Below are positions 8,157 to 17,083 of a stretch of DNA of 64,000 nucleotides, one piece after another. The first letter of the stretch is position 1. The number at the start of each line of letters is the position of its first letter. The notes below the pieces were generated by a model. It worked only from the letters and a program-made list of their open reading frames with translations, ran no database searches and had not been told where the DNA came from. This DNA comes from Acidimicrobiales bacterium (lineage in GTDB: Bacteria > Actinomycetota > Acidimicrobiia > Acidimicrobiales > MedAcidi-G1). Where the stretch lies: positions 1-64,000 of the forward strand of contig JASLKK010000002.1 in NCBI GenBank assembly GCA_030747595.1, written 5' to 3'. A program made the position numbers and the translations under genes.

Positions 8157-8411
8157 ATGCCGGTTAACGGCAACTTCCGAGAGTGGCAGGTGAAGGCAGC
8201 TTGTCGAGGACCGCAGGCCGTGGTGTTCTACCCGCCGGGCAGCGGTGAGGGCCGAGACGAGAAGCGTCTTCGGGAACTCCGGGCCAAGGCGATCTGTGAT
8301 CGCTGTGTGGTGGTCGGACGGTGTCTCGAGTTCGCTGTGGGCCGTGGCGAAACCCATGGAATCTGGGGTGGTACCAATGAGTCTGAACGTCGGGTGCTGC
8401 TCGAGATCTGA
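8157..8411 (+). CDS. WhiB-family iron-sulfur regulator
   Basis: This 84-residue protein has the four WhiB cysteines (AACRG; ICDRC; GRCLEF) that bind a [4Fe-4S] cluster, followed by GIWGGTNESERR, the turn and basic stretch that contact DNA and sigma-A. WhiB-like proteins are limited to Actinobacteria and their phages and control redox or developmental genes together with the housekeeping sigma factor. The ATG has GAGGGG seven bases upstream; a GTG six bases earlier is less likely. It ends seven bases before the convergent selB stop. Confidence 0.93.
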   Translation: MPVNGNFREWQVKAACRGPQAVVFYPPGSGEGRDEKRLRELRAKAICDRCVVVGRCLEFAVGRGETHGIWGGTNESERRVLLEI

Positions 8412-8418
8412 AACTGTG

Positions 8419-10137
8419 TCAGAGAACGGGGAGGCGTGGGCCGGCGATCCGGACGTCGCCGCGCCGTCTGGTTATGCCGGTGCTGTCTAGATGGGACAAC
8501 AACGGCATGGCGTGCTTACGGGTGTTGCCCGCCGCCTCCCGGAATACCGAGACGGTGAATCCGTCGGGATCGTCGACCAGTAGCCGGGCGGCCAGCCGGG
8601 CGGCCGCATCGATGGCCGAGGCGGAATAGAAGATTCCCTCCACTTCGATCAGGTCGCCGCGTCGGACCAGTTCCCGTAGCTCGCCGCGGTCGACCCCGTC
8701 CGGTCCAGGTGGGGTGAACGGTGAGGCAGCCAGGGCGGCCACGAACGGGTGGTCGGCCAGCGGATCGACGGCTCCCACCGGAACCAGCCGGCCAGCTTCG
8801 ATCACCGCATCTCCTAGAAGCCCGGCGACGGCCCGCTCAAAGGGATTCAGCCGAGACAGTTCGAGACCCAGCGGACCGACGGAATCAACGGCGTCTCGCA
8901 GCCTTTCGAGCGTCCCATGGAGCATCTCGGGATTGACGACCCAACGGTCGACGTCAGGATCTCTACGTTCACCGGTGAGTCGTTCCAACTCGTCGGCGTC
9001 CACCCAGCCCCGCTCTTTCACCACCCGGTCCACGGAGCGGTCGGGTCGGGCGGCGGAGGCCTTTTCGGTCGGATCTACGTCGAGTACCTCGCCCCCGCCC
9101 ACCGTCTCCGACCGACCCGATTCGCGTAGGACGAACCGGTCACCTGGCAGTAGGGGAAGTGGTCGGGGCAGGTGGATCCGGACCGAACCCTCGGATCCTG
9201 GCTCGAGGGCATCGGGGCCGAGGATGCGCATCCTCACCGGGTGCTCACCCGAGCCGAGGTAGAGGACGTGGGCGCCTCGTCTTGAGACCGGGTGGTCGAG
9301 CCGCTCCAGCACCTGGAGTGAGGCGTCGAACACCGTCGTGTGGTGCCACTGGTCAGATCGAACGAGTACGTCACCGCGGACCACCTCGTCATGGGCGGCC
9401 CCGACCAGGTTGACCGCACACCGGCTACCGGGAGGCAACTCGAGGTGGCTGGCGTGGTGATTCTCTAGTGATCGCACCCGGACAGCGGTACCCGCGGGGT
9501 GGATGGCTAACTCATCGTCGACCCGCAGGGCACCACCGGAGAGAGTGCCGGTGACGACGGTGCCGGCACCTTTGGCGGAGAAGGCACGGTCGACCCACAG
9601 ACGGGGCCTGCCGTGGTCCATAGCGGTGGGCGTAACGCCCACCAGGTCGTCGAGGGCGACTCGCAGATCGTCGAGGCCGAGCCCGGTCGGTGCGTCGGTG
9701 GCCACCACCGCGGCCCCTTCGAGAAACGTGCCCTCCACCTGCTCGATGATCTCCAGACGGGCCAGGTCGACCAGGTCCTCGTCGGCCGGGCCGACCTTGG
9801 TCAGGGCGATCACGCCGTGGCCGATGCCCAGTAGTTCGAGGATCCGCAGGTGTTCCTCGGACTGGGGTTTCCAGCCCTCGGTGGCCGCCACCACGAATAG
9901 GCAGGCGTCCACGGCACCCACCCCGGCCAGCATGTTCTTAAGGAACCGAACGTGGCCAGGGACGTCGACTAGCGACAGGGCGGCCCCCGAGGGCAACGTG
10001 GTGGCTGCGAACCCCAGGTCGATGGTCAGGCCCCGGGCCTTCTCTTCTGCGAACCGGTCGGGATCGGTTCCCGTCAGGGCTTCGACGAGGGTCGACTTGC
10101 CGTGGTCGACGTGGCCCGCCGTGGCAACGACGTGCAC
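8419..10137 (-). CDS. selB: selenocysteine-specific elongation factor SelB
   Basis: SelB is the GTPase that delivers Sec-tRNA to UGA codons followed by a SECIS hairpin. Residues 1-170 form the G domain: GHVDHGKST (G1), the T-I-D-L-G-F switch, DVPGH (G3) and TKVG (G4). EF-Tu-like beta-barrels follow (WVDRAFSAKGAGTVVTGTL), and the last third is helical/winged-helix for SECIS binding. The length of 572 residues is normal. The start lies three bases after the selA stop, so selA and selB form a translationally close pair. The matching tRNA-Sec lies at 25.1 kb. Confidence 0.96.
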   Translation of the reverse strand: MHVVATAGHVDHGKSTLVEALTGTDPDRFAEEKARGLTIDLGFAATTLPSGAALSLVDVPGHVRFLKNMLAGVGAVDACLFVVAATEGWKPQSEEHLRILELLGIGHGVIALTKVGPADEDLVDLARLEIIEQVEGTFLEGAAVVATDAPTGLGLDDLRVALDDLVGVTPTAMDHGRPRLWVDRAFSAKGAGTVVTGTLSGGALRVDDELAIHPAGTAVRVRSLENHHASHLELPPGSRCAVNLVGAAHDEVVRGDVLVRSDQWHHTTVFDASLQVLERLDHPVSRRGAHVLYLGSGEHPVRMRILGPDALEPGSEGSVRIHLPRPLPLLPGDRFVLRESGRSETVGGGEVLDVDPTEKASAARPDRSVDRVVKERGWVDADELERLTGERRDPDVDRWVVNPEMLHGTLERLRDAVDSVGPLGLELSRLNPFERAVAGLLGDAVIEAGRLVPVGAVDPLADHPFVAALAASPFTPPGPDGVDRGELRELVRRGDLIEVEGIFYSASAIDAAARLAARLLVDDPDGFTVSVFREAAGNTRKHAMPLLSHLDSTGITRRRGDVRIAGPRLPVL

Positions 10138-10140
10138 CGG

Positions 10141-11523
10141 TCAGCGCCTGTCGCTGGAGGGGGTGCGGTTGGTAGTTGTCTGCACGGGGGTCGGCTCGGG
10201 TGTCAGGCCGGCGAGGGCTGCAGCGATCACGTCGTCATCGTCAGGATGCACGGTCCGGAGGTCAAGCACGGTGGAATGGTCAGTCACCCGGGCCACCACG
10301 GGGGGTGAACCGGCACGCAACTCAGCCACCCGGTCACCGGCGAGGACCAGTCCGACCGAAGGGATCTCCACGCCGGGCAGTGTTCCCCCGCCAGGCACGG
10401 CCACCGTGTCGGCGACCAGATCGGGTGTCAGATTGGCAGCGATCCGTTCCGCGCGGGCCCGCAGGTCGGAGATTGGCTCGGTGGCCATACGCCAGAACGG
10501 AATGGACCAGCCGTCCCGGGTTAGATAGGCCAGTGCCAGGTCCTGAAGAGACTGCAGCACGAGGCTTCCCGGGCGAAGGGCCCGGGCCAACGGATGAGCG
10601 GCGCACGCCTCGATGAGGTCGGCTCGACCGGCGATGATCCCAGCCTGGGGTCCGCCCAGCAGCTTGTCGCCCGAGAACGTCACCAACGCCGCTCCGGCCT
10701 CCAGTGTCTGACGGGCTGCCGGCTCGTTGGCCAGCCACCCCGGTGGACCGTCAGCCAACCACGGGCAGGCGGCATCCAACAGGCCCGACCCGATGTCGGC
10801 CACTACCGGCACGTCTAGAGCAGCCAGTTCAGCCACCGACGCCGACTCGGTGAAGCCTTCGATCCGGTAGTTGGACCGGTGGACGGACAAGGTCAGGGCC
10901 ACGTCGGGGTCGGACGCGATGGCGGCCGAAAAGTCACCGATGCGGGTCCGGTTGGTAGTCCCGACTTCGACCAGACGGGCACCCGACTGGGCCATCACGT
11001 TGGGGATCCGGAAGCCGCCACCAATCTCGACCATCTCGCCGCGTGACACCACCACTCCCCGCCCGGCAGCCAGAGCAGCCAGCACGAGCAAGACAGCGGA
11101 TGCGCAGTTGTTGACCACCATGGCGGCCTCGGCGCCGCACGCCCGGGCCAGCAGCGCGGGGGCCCGATCTTGCCGAGAACCCCGTGAACCACTAGCCAGA
11201 TCGAACTCCAGCGTCGTGTAGCGCCGATCGTCGCCTGAAGAAGGGCTCCAGGGTGCCCGGCCCAGATTGGTATGCAACAGCACGCCGGTGGCGTTGACCA
11301 CGTCGGACAGGAGGGCCCGGGCCGTGGCCTCAGCCAGCTCGCGGGCCCGAACCAGGGCACTGGCCGGTTCGCCCGCGGCCACCGCTTCGGCCACCGCGGT
11401 GCGGGCCGCGTCGACCAGTAGGGGGTGGGGCAGGCCGATGTCGGCCAGCGATCGGGCCAGACGGTCGACGCTGGGGGGCCGGTCAGAGGCCGGGCCGGGG
11501 GAACTTTCTGAGGGGCGGGTCAT
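10141..11523 (-). CDS. selA: L-seryl-tRNA(Sec) selenium transferase SelA
   Basis: SelA is a PLP enzyme converting Ser-tRNA(Sec) to Sec-tRNA(Sec) with selenophosphate. The protein has VNATGVLLHTNLGRAPW near residue 90, a substrate loop with VVNNCASAVLL, and the PLP lysine in TFSGDKLLGGPQAG. The ATG at 11523 begins MTRPSESS and gives 460 residues, close to the bacterial norm; the frame stays open 34 codons further but that part is proline/arginine-rich. It is upstream of selB in one operon. selD is not in the window and must be elsewhere if the pathway works. Confidence 0.96.
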   Translation of the reverse strand: MTRPSESSPGPASDRPPSVDRLARSLADIGLPHPLLVDAARTAVAEAVAAGEPASALVRARELAEATARALLSDVVNATGVLLHTNLGRAPWSPSSGDDRRYTTLEFDLASGSRGSRQDRAPALLARACGAEAAMVVNNCASAVLLVLAALAAGRGVVVSRGEMVEIGGGFRIPNVMAQSGARLVEVGTTNRTRIGDFSAAIASDPDVALTLSVHRSNYRIEGFTESASVAELAALDVPVVADIGSGLLDAACPWLADGPPGWLANEPAARQTLEAGAALVTFSGDKLLGGPQAGIIAGRADLIEACAAHPLARALRPGSLVLQSLQDLALAYLTRDGWSIPFWRMATEPISDLRARAERIAANLTPDLVADTVAVPGGGTLPGVEIPSVGLVLAGDRVAELRAGSPPVVARVTDHSTVLDLRTVHPDDDDVIAAALAGLTPEPTPVQTTTNRTPSSDRR

Positions 11524-11631
11524 GTAGTCGCGAGGATAGGCGGATGGTTCCCGTCCGGGCCCGGCTCGCCGTGTTCCCTCCACAGGGCCCCGCATCGGGG
11601 TACCCGTATCGGGCCGCTCTAACATGCGGCC

Positions 11632-12120
11632 GTGCTCCTGATCCTGTTCCTGGTGTTCGTAGTGACACCGATCGTGGAGTTGGCCGTCATCGTTCAGGTA
11701 GCGGGCTCGACCGGGGTACTGAACACCATTGGGTTGCTGGTGCTGGTCAGTGTGGTGGGCGCGTGGCTCGTAAGACGTGAGGGCCTCGGCATCCTGCGTC
11801 GGGCCCAGGCGGAGGCGGCTCAGGGCCGGATCCCCGGCCGCGAGATCGTCGACGGTCTGCTGGTTCTGGGTGCCGGTGCTCTCATGCTCACCCCGGGGTT
11901 CGTAACCGATGCTGTTGGCCTGGCCCTGCTGTTTCCGCCGACACGGGCCGTGATACGGGCCATGACCACCCGCCGGCTGACTCGTTCGATGGCCAGCGGG
12001 GGTACCACCTTTCGGTACGGGTGGCGTGGCGAGGATCCCTCGTCCGGAGGAATCATCGACGCCGGCTCCTGGGAGGACGGGACTCCCGACGGACTGGACG
12101 AGCCAGGTCGGCTCGACTGA
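11632..12120 (+). CDS. fxsA: FxsA-family membrane protein
   Basis: This 162-residue protein matches FxsA: three to four hydrophobic helices, with FVVTPIVELAVIVQVAG, then LVRREGLGILRRAQAEAAQGRIPGREIVDGLLVL and the membrane segment LTPGFVTDAVGLALLFPP. FxsA overproduction in E. coli suppresses exclusion of phage T7 by F plasmids; its native role is uncertain. The start is a GTG at 11632. It is divergent from selA and convergent with mrp. Confidence 0.88.
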   Translation: MLLILFLVFVVTPIVELAVIVQVAGSTGVLNTIGLLVLVSVVGAWLVRREGLGILRRAQAEAAQGRIPGREIVDGLLVLGAGALMLTPGFVTDAVGLALLFPPTRAVIRAMTTRRLTRSMASGGTTFRYGWRGEDPSSGGIIDAGSWEDGTPDGLDEPGRLD

Positions 12121-12142
12121 GTTGTGTTGTACGGATTCTGGC

Positions 12143-13339
12143 TCAGGCCCCGGCGGCGTCCAGAGCGTCCTCGGCGGCGGCCAGAAGCCGGGCGCTGCAG
12201 CCCGCCATGTCTACCGGTGGAGCCGCCTCGGTGACGATGTGTTCCACGATCTCCCGGTAGGCATCGGCCGCCGGACCCTCGCCGAGGGAGATTGGGCGAC
12301 CGGTATCGCCGGCGGTAGCCACCGCCCCGTCCAGCGGGATGCTTCCGAGCAGTGGGGCTCCGACCTGCTGGGCCAGAGCGCCACCGCCTCCGGCGCCGAA
12401 CAGTTCATGGCGGCTGCCGTCGGGTGCCACGTAGGCACTCATGTTCTCGACCACTCCGACGATTCGCAGGTAGTTGGCCCGCCCCATGTTGGCCACCCGC
12501 ACGGCCACCTTCTGGGCGGCCAGGGCCGGTGTGGTCACCACCACCATCTCGGCCTGCGGGAGCATCTTGGCTAGACCCATCTGTACGTCCCCGGTACCTG
12601 GCGGCATGTCGATCAGCAGGTAGTCCATCGGGCCCCAGGCCACGTCTTCGCAGAAGTGCTGGACGGCCCGGTTCAGGATCAGGCCCCGCCACATGAGGGC
12701 CGACTCCTCGTTGTCGACGAGAAGCCCCATCGACACGACCTTCACGACGCCGTCCCCGATTGGGACCTCAATGGGGTCGATCTTGCCAACCTCGGGAGAC
12801 CCACCGAGGCGACCCTCGACGCCCAGCATGCGTGGTATCGAGAAGCCCCAGATGTCGGCATCCATGACGCCGACGGTCATGCCCCGGGCGGCCATGGCGG
12901 CAGCCAGGTTCACGGTCACTGACGACTTGCCGACGCCTCCCTTGCCCGAGGCCACCATCAGGACCTTGGTGGTCGCCGGCACCTCGGTGTCGGGGGCGTT
13001 GCGGCTCACGTTGAATCGGGCCCGGGCCATGGCCGTGGCCTTCTCTTCGGCGTTGAGTTCATCCCACGAGAGGTGGACTGACGACACGCCGGGCAGGTCG
13101 GCAACCCGGGCCCGGACGTCGCGTTGGATCTGGGCACGGAGAGGACAACCCGAGGTGGTCAGGGCAATGGTGACGTCGACTCGACCGTCGTCGTCGATAG
13201 CCACGGCACGGGCCATGCCCAACTCGACGATGTCGGTGCCCAACTCGGGATCGATGACGCCCCGGAGCACGCCGAGGACATCGGCCTCGGTCGGACTGGT
13301 GCCGCCCGGAAGCGTTTCATCCCCGGGTTCAGGCTCCAT
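12143..13339 (-). CDS. mrp: Mrp/NBP35-family iron-sulfur cluster carrier ATPase
   Basis: This 398-residue protein has an N-terminal MIP18 (DUF59) domain (about 20-95; ELGMARAVAIDDDG) and a ParA-like ATPase domain starting at SGKGGVGKSSVTVNLA, with MDADIWGFSIPRML and LLIDMPPGTGDVQ. Mrp/ApbC proteins carry Fe-S clusters to apo-proteins. The gene is divergent from an IscA-type carrier gene 117 bp away, consistent with a shared role in cluster delivery. The usual C-x2-C of ApbC is not evident. The C-terminus has an extra alanine-rich tail (SARLLAAAEDALDAAGA). Confidence 0.93.
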   Translation of the reverse strand: MEPEPGDETLPGGTSPTEADVLGVLRGVIDPELGTDIVELGMARAVAIDDDGRVDVTIALTTSGCPLRAQIQRDVRARVADLPGVSSVHLSWDELNAEEKATAMARARFNVSRNAPDTEVPATTKVLMVASGKGGVGKSSVTVNLAAAMAARGMTVGVMDADIWGFSIPRMLGVEGRLGGSPEVGKIDPIEVPIGDGVVKVVSMGLLVDNEESALMWRGLILNRAVQHFCEDVAWGPMDYLLIDMPPGTGDVQMGLAKMLPQAEMVVVTTPALAAQKVAVRVANMGRANYLRIVGVVENMSAYVAPDGSRHELFGAGGGGALAQQVGAPLLGSIPLDGAVATAGDTGRPISLGEGPAADAYREIVEHIVTEAAPPVDMAGCSARLLAAAEDALDAAGA

Positions 13340-13456
13340 GCCGCCATGTTATGAGCATGCCCGCTGGCCGACGGCGTCGGATCCTCCGTGGCCATCGGGG
13401 TAGGGCCGTGGGTAAACTGTTCATACCGACAGTCACCGCAACTTCGGGAGGAATCG

Positions 13457-13777
13457 ATGATCACGTTGACCGACGATGCCACCACCAAGGTGGGTCAGCT
13501 CATCGCTGGTGAATCTGAAGAGGGCCTGGCTCTGCGGGTGGCCGTTCGCCCCGGTGGGTGCTCGGGCTTCAGCTACGAGATGTACTTCGATACTGAGCGG
13601 GCCGAGGACGACCTAGAAAAGGCTTACGGCGACGTGCGAGTGGTGGTCGACCAGTCGAGCGCCCAACTGCTCGAGGGCGCCACGCTGGACTACAAGGACG
13701 GCCTGAACGAGGCCGGGTTCTCAATCGACAACCCGAACGCCCAGCGAACCTGCGGCTGCGGTCAGTCATTCAGCTGA
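13457..13777 (+). CDS. A-type iron-sulfur carrier (IscA/ErpA/HesB family)
   Basis: This 106-residue protein has the three cluster-binding cysteines of the family: one in RPGGCSGFSYEM and two in RTCGCGQSF at the C-terminus. The ATG is placed by GGGAGGA about four bases upstream; the earlier in-frame codon at 13388 lacks such a signal. It inserts or carries Fe-S clusters, likely alongside the divergent mrp. Which A-type subgroup it belongs to cannot be told by eye. Confidence 0.93.
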   Translation: MITLTDDATTKVGQLIAGESEEGLALRVAVRPGGCSGFSYEMYFDTERAEDDLEKAYGDVRVVVDQSSAQLLEGATLDYKDGLNEAGFSIDNPNAQRTCGCGQSFS

Positions 13778-13803
13778 GTAACCAGACATTCTGATCGCCT
13801 TGC

Positions 13804-13827
13804 GGGGCGACCACTTGCCGGCGCCCC
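13804..13827. terminator. possible bidirectional terminator hairpin
   Basis: GGGGCG at 13804-13809 pairs with CGCCCC at 13822-13827 across a 12-base loop, in the gap between the converging carrier and lipoprotein genes. There is no U-tract, as is common in high-GC actinobacteria. Weak evidence. Confidence 0.35.
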
Positions 13828-13849
13828 GTGGCGACGGCTTTCGTGGTTT

Positions 13850-14815
13850 TCAGACAGCGGTGGCCAGGGCGTCAGCCACCTCGGTTGCGTCCATGGTGAA
13901 GTGAAGGGCTGCGGTGACGATCCCGTCGAGGTCGGCCACCACGAGGCTTGGTTCGAAGGCCAGGCCGAGCGCCGCCACGGTCGGCGTGGTGGTGAAGTCC
14001 CCGGTCTCTGGAGCCATGTAGACCTCGGCATGTACCGCCGACCAGGGCTCAGACTGGACCCGCAGGGCTGAGCGGAGTAGGCCGACGGTCGGTCCGCAGA
14101 CGTCGGACTGGCAAAACCGCGGTGTGGAGACCAGTAGCGCGACGGGGCCCGGTTGGCTCAGCGCTTCGGCGACGGAGACCTCATGGAACGAGCACGGGCC
14201 GTTGGGCTCGGTGCAGATTGGATCGACGCCTGCTGGATCGGTCCGAGTCGGGGTGGCCACCGCCGGAAGTCGGTCTCCCACCTGGATGAGCGTGGTCTCC
14301 TCTCGGCCGACAACTCGAAGATGGTGGGGCTCGATCCCGACGTCTCCGGTGGTTCCAGTAGCCAGGTGTACGACATAGTCGCCCGGGTCGTCGACCTGGA
14401 ACACCAGCGGGAAGTACGGGGTGGCGTGGTCGCCGCCGTGGCGTTCGACGGTGTGAGTGGCCACCACCGGTCCGTCGGCAGCGCCGTTCGCACCTGCGCG
14501 TCGGACGGTGAGGTCCAGATGGTCCGGCCCCTCGGTGCCCATGGGCCAGCCGTCCGATCCCAGGAGGACGTAGGGCGCGCGCTGGGCTGAACCGGCGACT
14601 AGGGCGCTGGGGGCCACGTACCCGTCGGCGAACCGGGCGCCCAGCCGCCAGCCGGCAGAGACGGTCGAACCGATGGTCGCGGTCGGGGCGGTTGTCCCAG
14701 CCGAGGTGCTGGCGGAGCGACCACCGCAGGCGGCCAGAAGCGTGCCAGCGGCCAGCCCGATCAGGACCTGACGCCGACCCGTCGGCTGTGGTTCTGTGCC
14801 GGTGGGGTCCTGCAT
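13850..14815 (-). CDS. exported lipoprotein, thioredoxin-like fold possible
   Basis: This 321-residue protein starts with a twin-arginine-like signal (GRRQVLIGLAAGTLLAAC) ending in a lipobox whose Cys would be acylated. The body has a long beta-rich region, then LLVSTPRFCQSDVCGPTV, a C-x4-C placed like a peroxiredoxin/SCO-type active site, followed by VHAEVYMAP and a strand FEPSLVVADLDG that fits a thioredoxin fold. It may be a membrane-anchored thiol-redox protein or metallochaperone. The start at 14815 gives the signal peptide; the longer frame to 15004 runs through the tandem repeat and is not likely. Confidence 0.78.
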   Translation of the reverse strand: MQDPTGTEPQPTGRRQVLIGLAAGTLLAACGGRSASTSAGTTAPTATIGSTVSAGWRLGARFADGYVAPSALVAGSAQRAPYVLLGSDGWPMGTEGPDHLDLTVRRAGANGAADGPVVATHTVERHGGDHATPYFPLVFQVDDPGDYVVHLATGTTGDVGIEPHHLRVVGREETTLIQVGDRLPAVATPTRTDPAGVDPICTEPNGPCSFHEVSVAEALSQPGPVALLVSTPRFCQSDVCGPTVGLLRSALRVQSEPWSAVHAEVYMAPETGDFTTTPTVAALGLAFEPSLVVADLDGIVTAALHFTMDATEVADALATAV

Positions 14816-14819
14816 GGTT

Positions 14820-14880
14820 GGTGACCGTAGTGGTGAGATCGGTGACCGTAGTGGTGAGGTCGGTGACCGTAGTGGTGACC
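14820..14880. repeat. 21-bp tandem repeat, about 2.9 copies
   Basis: Units at 14820-14840, 14841-14861 and 14862-14880 each begin GGTGACCGTAGTGGTGA; units 1 and 2 differ at one base, and the third is shortened. The array occupies nearly all of the 80-bp gap between the divergent lipoprotein and (2Fe-2S) fusion genes. The 21-bp period (two helical turns) would suit a phased operator. Confidence 0.85.
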
Positions 14881-14895
14881 GGGCACACTCCTCGG

Positions 14896-16551
14896 ATGGA
14901 CACGCCCACCCCGGAGGACCCGCTGGACCGGGGAGCGGTGCGTCTGACTGTCGACGGTCAACCGGTCGAGGTGGCCGACGACGGCCAGACGCTGCTCGAT
15001 GCACTTCGGGGTCCAGTCGGTAATCGGTCGGTCAAGGATGGGTGCAGCCCCCAAGGCCAGTGTGGCTGTTGCACCGTGTTGGTCGACGGTCAGCCCAGGG
15101 TGTCATGCGTGACCCCGTTGCGACGCGTCGCTGGACGGTCGATTACCACGCTGGACGGTCTACCCGAGGGCGACGGTGAACGGTGGGCTGACGCTTTCTG
15201 TGCTACCGGTGGCAGCCAGTGCGGATTCTGCACGCCAGGCATCATCATGCGTTTCGCCGGGCTGGAGGGCTCGGTTCCCGATGACTTGCCGAGCGACCAT
15301 TCTCTGGGTGCTCGGGCCCTGAGCGATCAGGCTCCGCCGGACCGCGATCGTGCGGCCCGCGCCCTGCACGCCCATCTCTGTCGCTGTACCGGTTGGCAGA
15401 CCGTGCTCGACGCCTGGGAGGTCGGCGTTGGCATCCGGACGACGGATGGGATCTCGTCGGGCGAACCCGTCGACCGGGACGCTTCAGCCCGTCGGGCCAC
15501 CCTTGAGGGACGTAGTCCTCAGAAGGTGGGCCCCGAGGTGGCGCTCGGTCGTGGTGGGTTTGCGGCCGACACCGCTCCGGTCGAGGCCCTGGTCGCCGTG
15601 CCCGGTGACGGACCGGTCGACGATCCCGGCTCCTGGGTGGTTGCCGACACGCTGGCCGCTGCCCGCCGGGAAGCAGGCAAGGTCCAGGGCCGTCGGACCA
15701 CGGCCGACGTCGTGCCGCCGTTGGAGGCCCCCGCCGGTAATTGGGCCAGTGTCCTGCGAACCGCGTGGGTCGAACCGGCTCCGCTGGAGACCGATGCTGC
15801 CTGGTGCATGCCCGGAAGCGAACCGGTCGGGCCCTTGGCCAACGGCGGGGCCTTCGGGGCCAAGGTTGATTCTCCACTGCCCGCGGTAGCCCGGGTTCTG
15901 GCCGACGCCCATGGTTCAACCGTTCTGGTCGCCCCATCGCGGGAGGACACCGTTCAATTCGGTCCTAAGCGTCCCCCGGTGGCCGGCGGGGCCTCGGTGG
16001 ATGGAACCGGCATCCTCCGGGTGGTTCGCACCTCGGGGATCGTCGATGCGGTGGCTGCCGTGGCACCCGGTCTGGACGTTGTCGAGGTCGATGTGGTCGG
16101 GCCACCGACCAGCCCCAACGTGCGGGCTGCCGGCTGGGCTGAAGCCGTGGTCCTTCTCACTGGTGCTGGAGCGATGACGCCCGGCCAACCTGTGGTGTCA
16201 CCCGCCGGCGCCGAAGCCATGGCAACTGTCGACGACGATGGCATCCGGGTCATTGTCCGGTGTGGCGACCCGCTCGATGAGGTGGTGCTGCGGTCCTACT
16301 GCATCGGTGCGGCCCACATGGCGTGGAGCTGGATCACCTCGGAGGGCTTGTCGGTCGATGGTGATGGTGTTGTCCACGACCTGACCATCCGGTCCTTCGG
16401 CATCGTCCGGGCGACGGAGACCCCGCCGGTCGTCGTCGAAGTGCTGCCCGACGACGGTACGCCGATCAACGGATCGGATGCCGTGTTCGCCGCGGTGGCC
16501 GCTGCGACGTGGTGTCATAGGGGATGCCCTCCGGACCTGCCGACCGGCTAG
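14896..16551 (+). CDS. (2Fe-2S) protein fused to a shortened molybdenum-hydroxylase-like domain
   Basis: Residues 1-180 are the small-subunit module of xanthine dehydrogenase-type enzymes: a plant-type cluster (DGCSPQGQCGCCTVLVDG, then a later Cys) and the second cluster (GSQCGFCTPGIIM plus LCRCTGWQ). Residues 205-330 resemble the start of the large subunit (GRGGFAADTAPVEALVAV). Residues 330-440 resemble its molybdopterin region (EPAPLETDAAWCMPG, NGGAFGAKVDSP, KRPPVAGG). At 551 residues it is far shorter than small plus large subunits together (about 950), and the C-terminal catalytic Glu region is not seen. It may be a redox protein without Mo cofactor. It faces the lipoprotein gene across the tandem repeat. 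Confidence 0.75.
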   Translation: MDTPTPEDPLDRGAVRLTVDGQPVEVADDGQTLLDALRGPVGNRSVKDGCSPQGQCGCCTVLVDGQPRVSCVTPLRRVAGRSITTLDGLPEGDGERWADAFCATGGSQCGFCTPGIIMRFAGLEGSVPDDLPSDHSLGARALSDQAPPDRDRAARALHAHLCRCTGWQTVLDAWEVGVGIRTTDGISSGEPVDRDASARRATLEGRSPQKVGPEVALGRGGFAADTAPVEALVAVPGDGPVDDPGSWVVADTLAAARREAGKVQGRRTTADVVPPLEAPAGNWASVLRTAWVEPAPLETDAAWCMPGSEPVGPLANGGAFGAKVDSPLPAVARVLADAHGSTVLVAPSREDTVQFGPKRPPVAGGASVDGTGILRVVRTSGIVDAVAAVAPGLDVVEVDVVGPPTSPNVRAAGWAEAVVLLTGAGAMTPGQPVVSPAGAEAMATVDDDGIRVIVRCGDPLDEVVLRSYCIGAAHMAWSWITSEGLSVDGDGVVHDLTIRSFGIVRATETPPVVVEVLPDDGTPINGSDAVFAAVAAATWCHRGCPPDLPTG

Positions 16552-16640
16552 CCATCCGTCGGGTTGTGGAAGGATCCAGAACCCACCCACGAATCCTGTC
16601 CCCTTCGAGCAACCCAGTCCCCGAGCAAAGGAGTTCTTCC

Positions 16641-17015
16641 ATGAGCAACACCGCTGGCCCCTACACCCCCGTCGTCCGCGCCGGCGATCTGCTGTTCGTC
16701 AGCGGGCAGGTTGGAATCGTCGATGGCAGCACCGTTGATGGTCCGGTTGCCGGCAGCCTCGCCGGGGACGGTCTTGAAGCCCAAGCCACCCAGGCGTTGG
16801 CCAACCTGCGGGCTCAGGTCGAGGCAAACGGAGCGATGCTCGATCAGGTGGTCAAGACCACGGTGTTCCTTACCGACATGGGCAACTTCGCGGCGATGAA
16901 CGAGATCTACTGTGAGGCGTTCGGTGACAGCCGTCCGGCCCGTTCGTGCGTGGCCGTGGCCGCCCTACCCTTGGGCGCCATCTTCGAGGTGGAGGCCATC
17001 GTTTACGTCGGCTGA
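16641..17015 (+). CDS. ridA: RidA/YjgF-family reactive imine deaminase
   Basis: This 124-residue protein has the RidA pattern: LLFVSGQVG, then ATQALANLRAQVEANGAMLDQVVKTTVFLTDM, and PARSCVAVAALPLGAIFEVEAIVYV, including the Arg that holds the substrate carboxylate. RidA hydrolyses 2-aminoacrylate and similar enamines made by PLP enzymes. The start is fixed by AAAGGAG eight bases before the ATG. It follows the (2Fe-2S) fusion gene by 89 bp. Confidence 0.92.
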   Translation: MSNTAGPYTPVVRAGDLLFVSGQVGIVDGSTVDGPVAGSLAGDGLEAQATQALANLRAQVEANGAMLDQVVKTTVFLTDMGNFAAMNEIYCEAFGDSRPARSCVAVAALPLGAIFEVEAIVYVG

Positions 17016-17083
17016 ACCGTTGGCCGTAGCGGTCGACGGCGCGAGAGTGCGCCGGCCACGGTCCGAGATGGCAGACTGCGGCC

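Noticed and set aside
15245-15937. 230-codon minus-strand open frame
   Set aside because: Arg/Pro-rich antisense frame inside the (2Fe-2S) fusion gene, typical of high-GC shadow frames.
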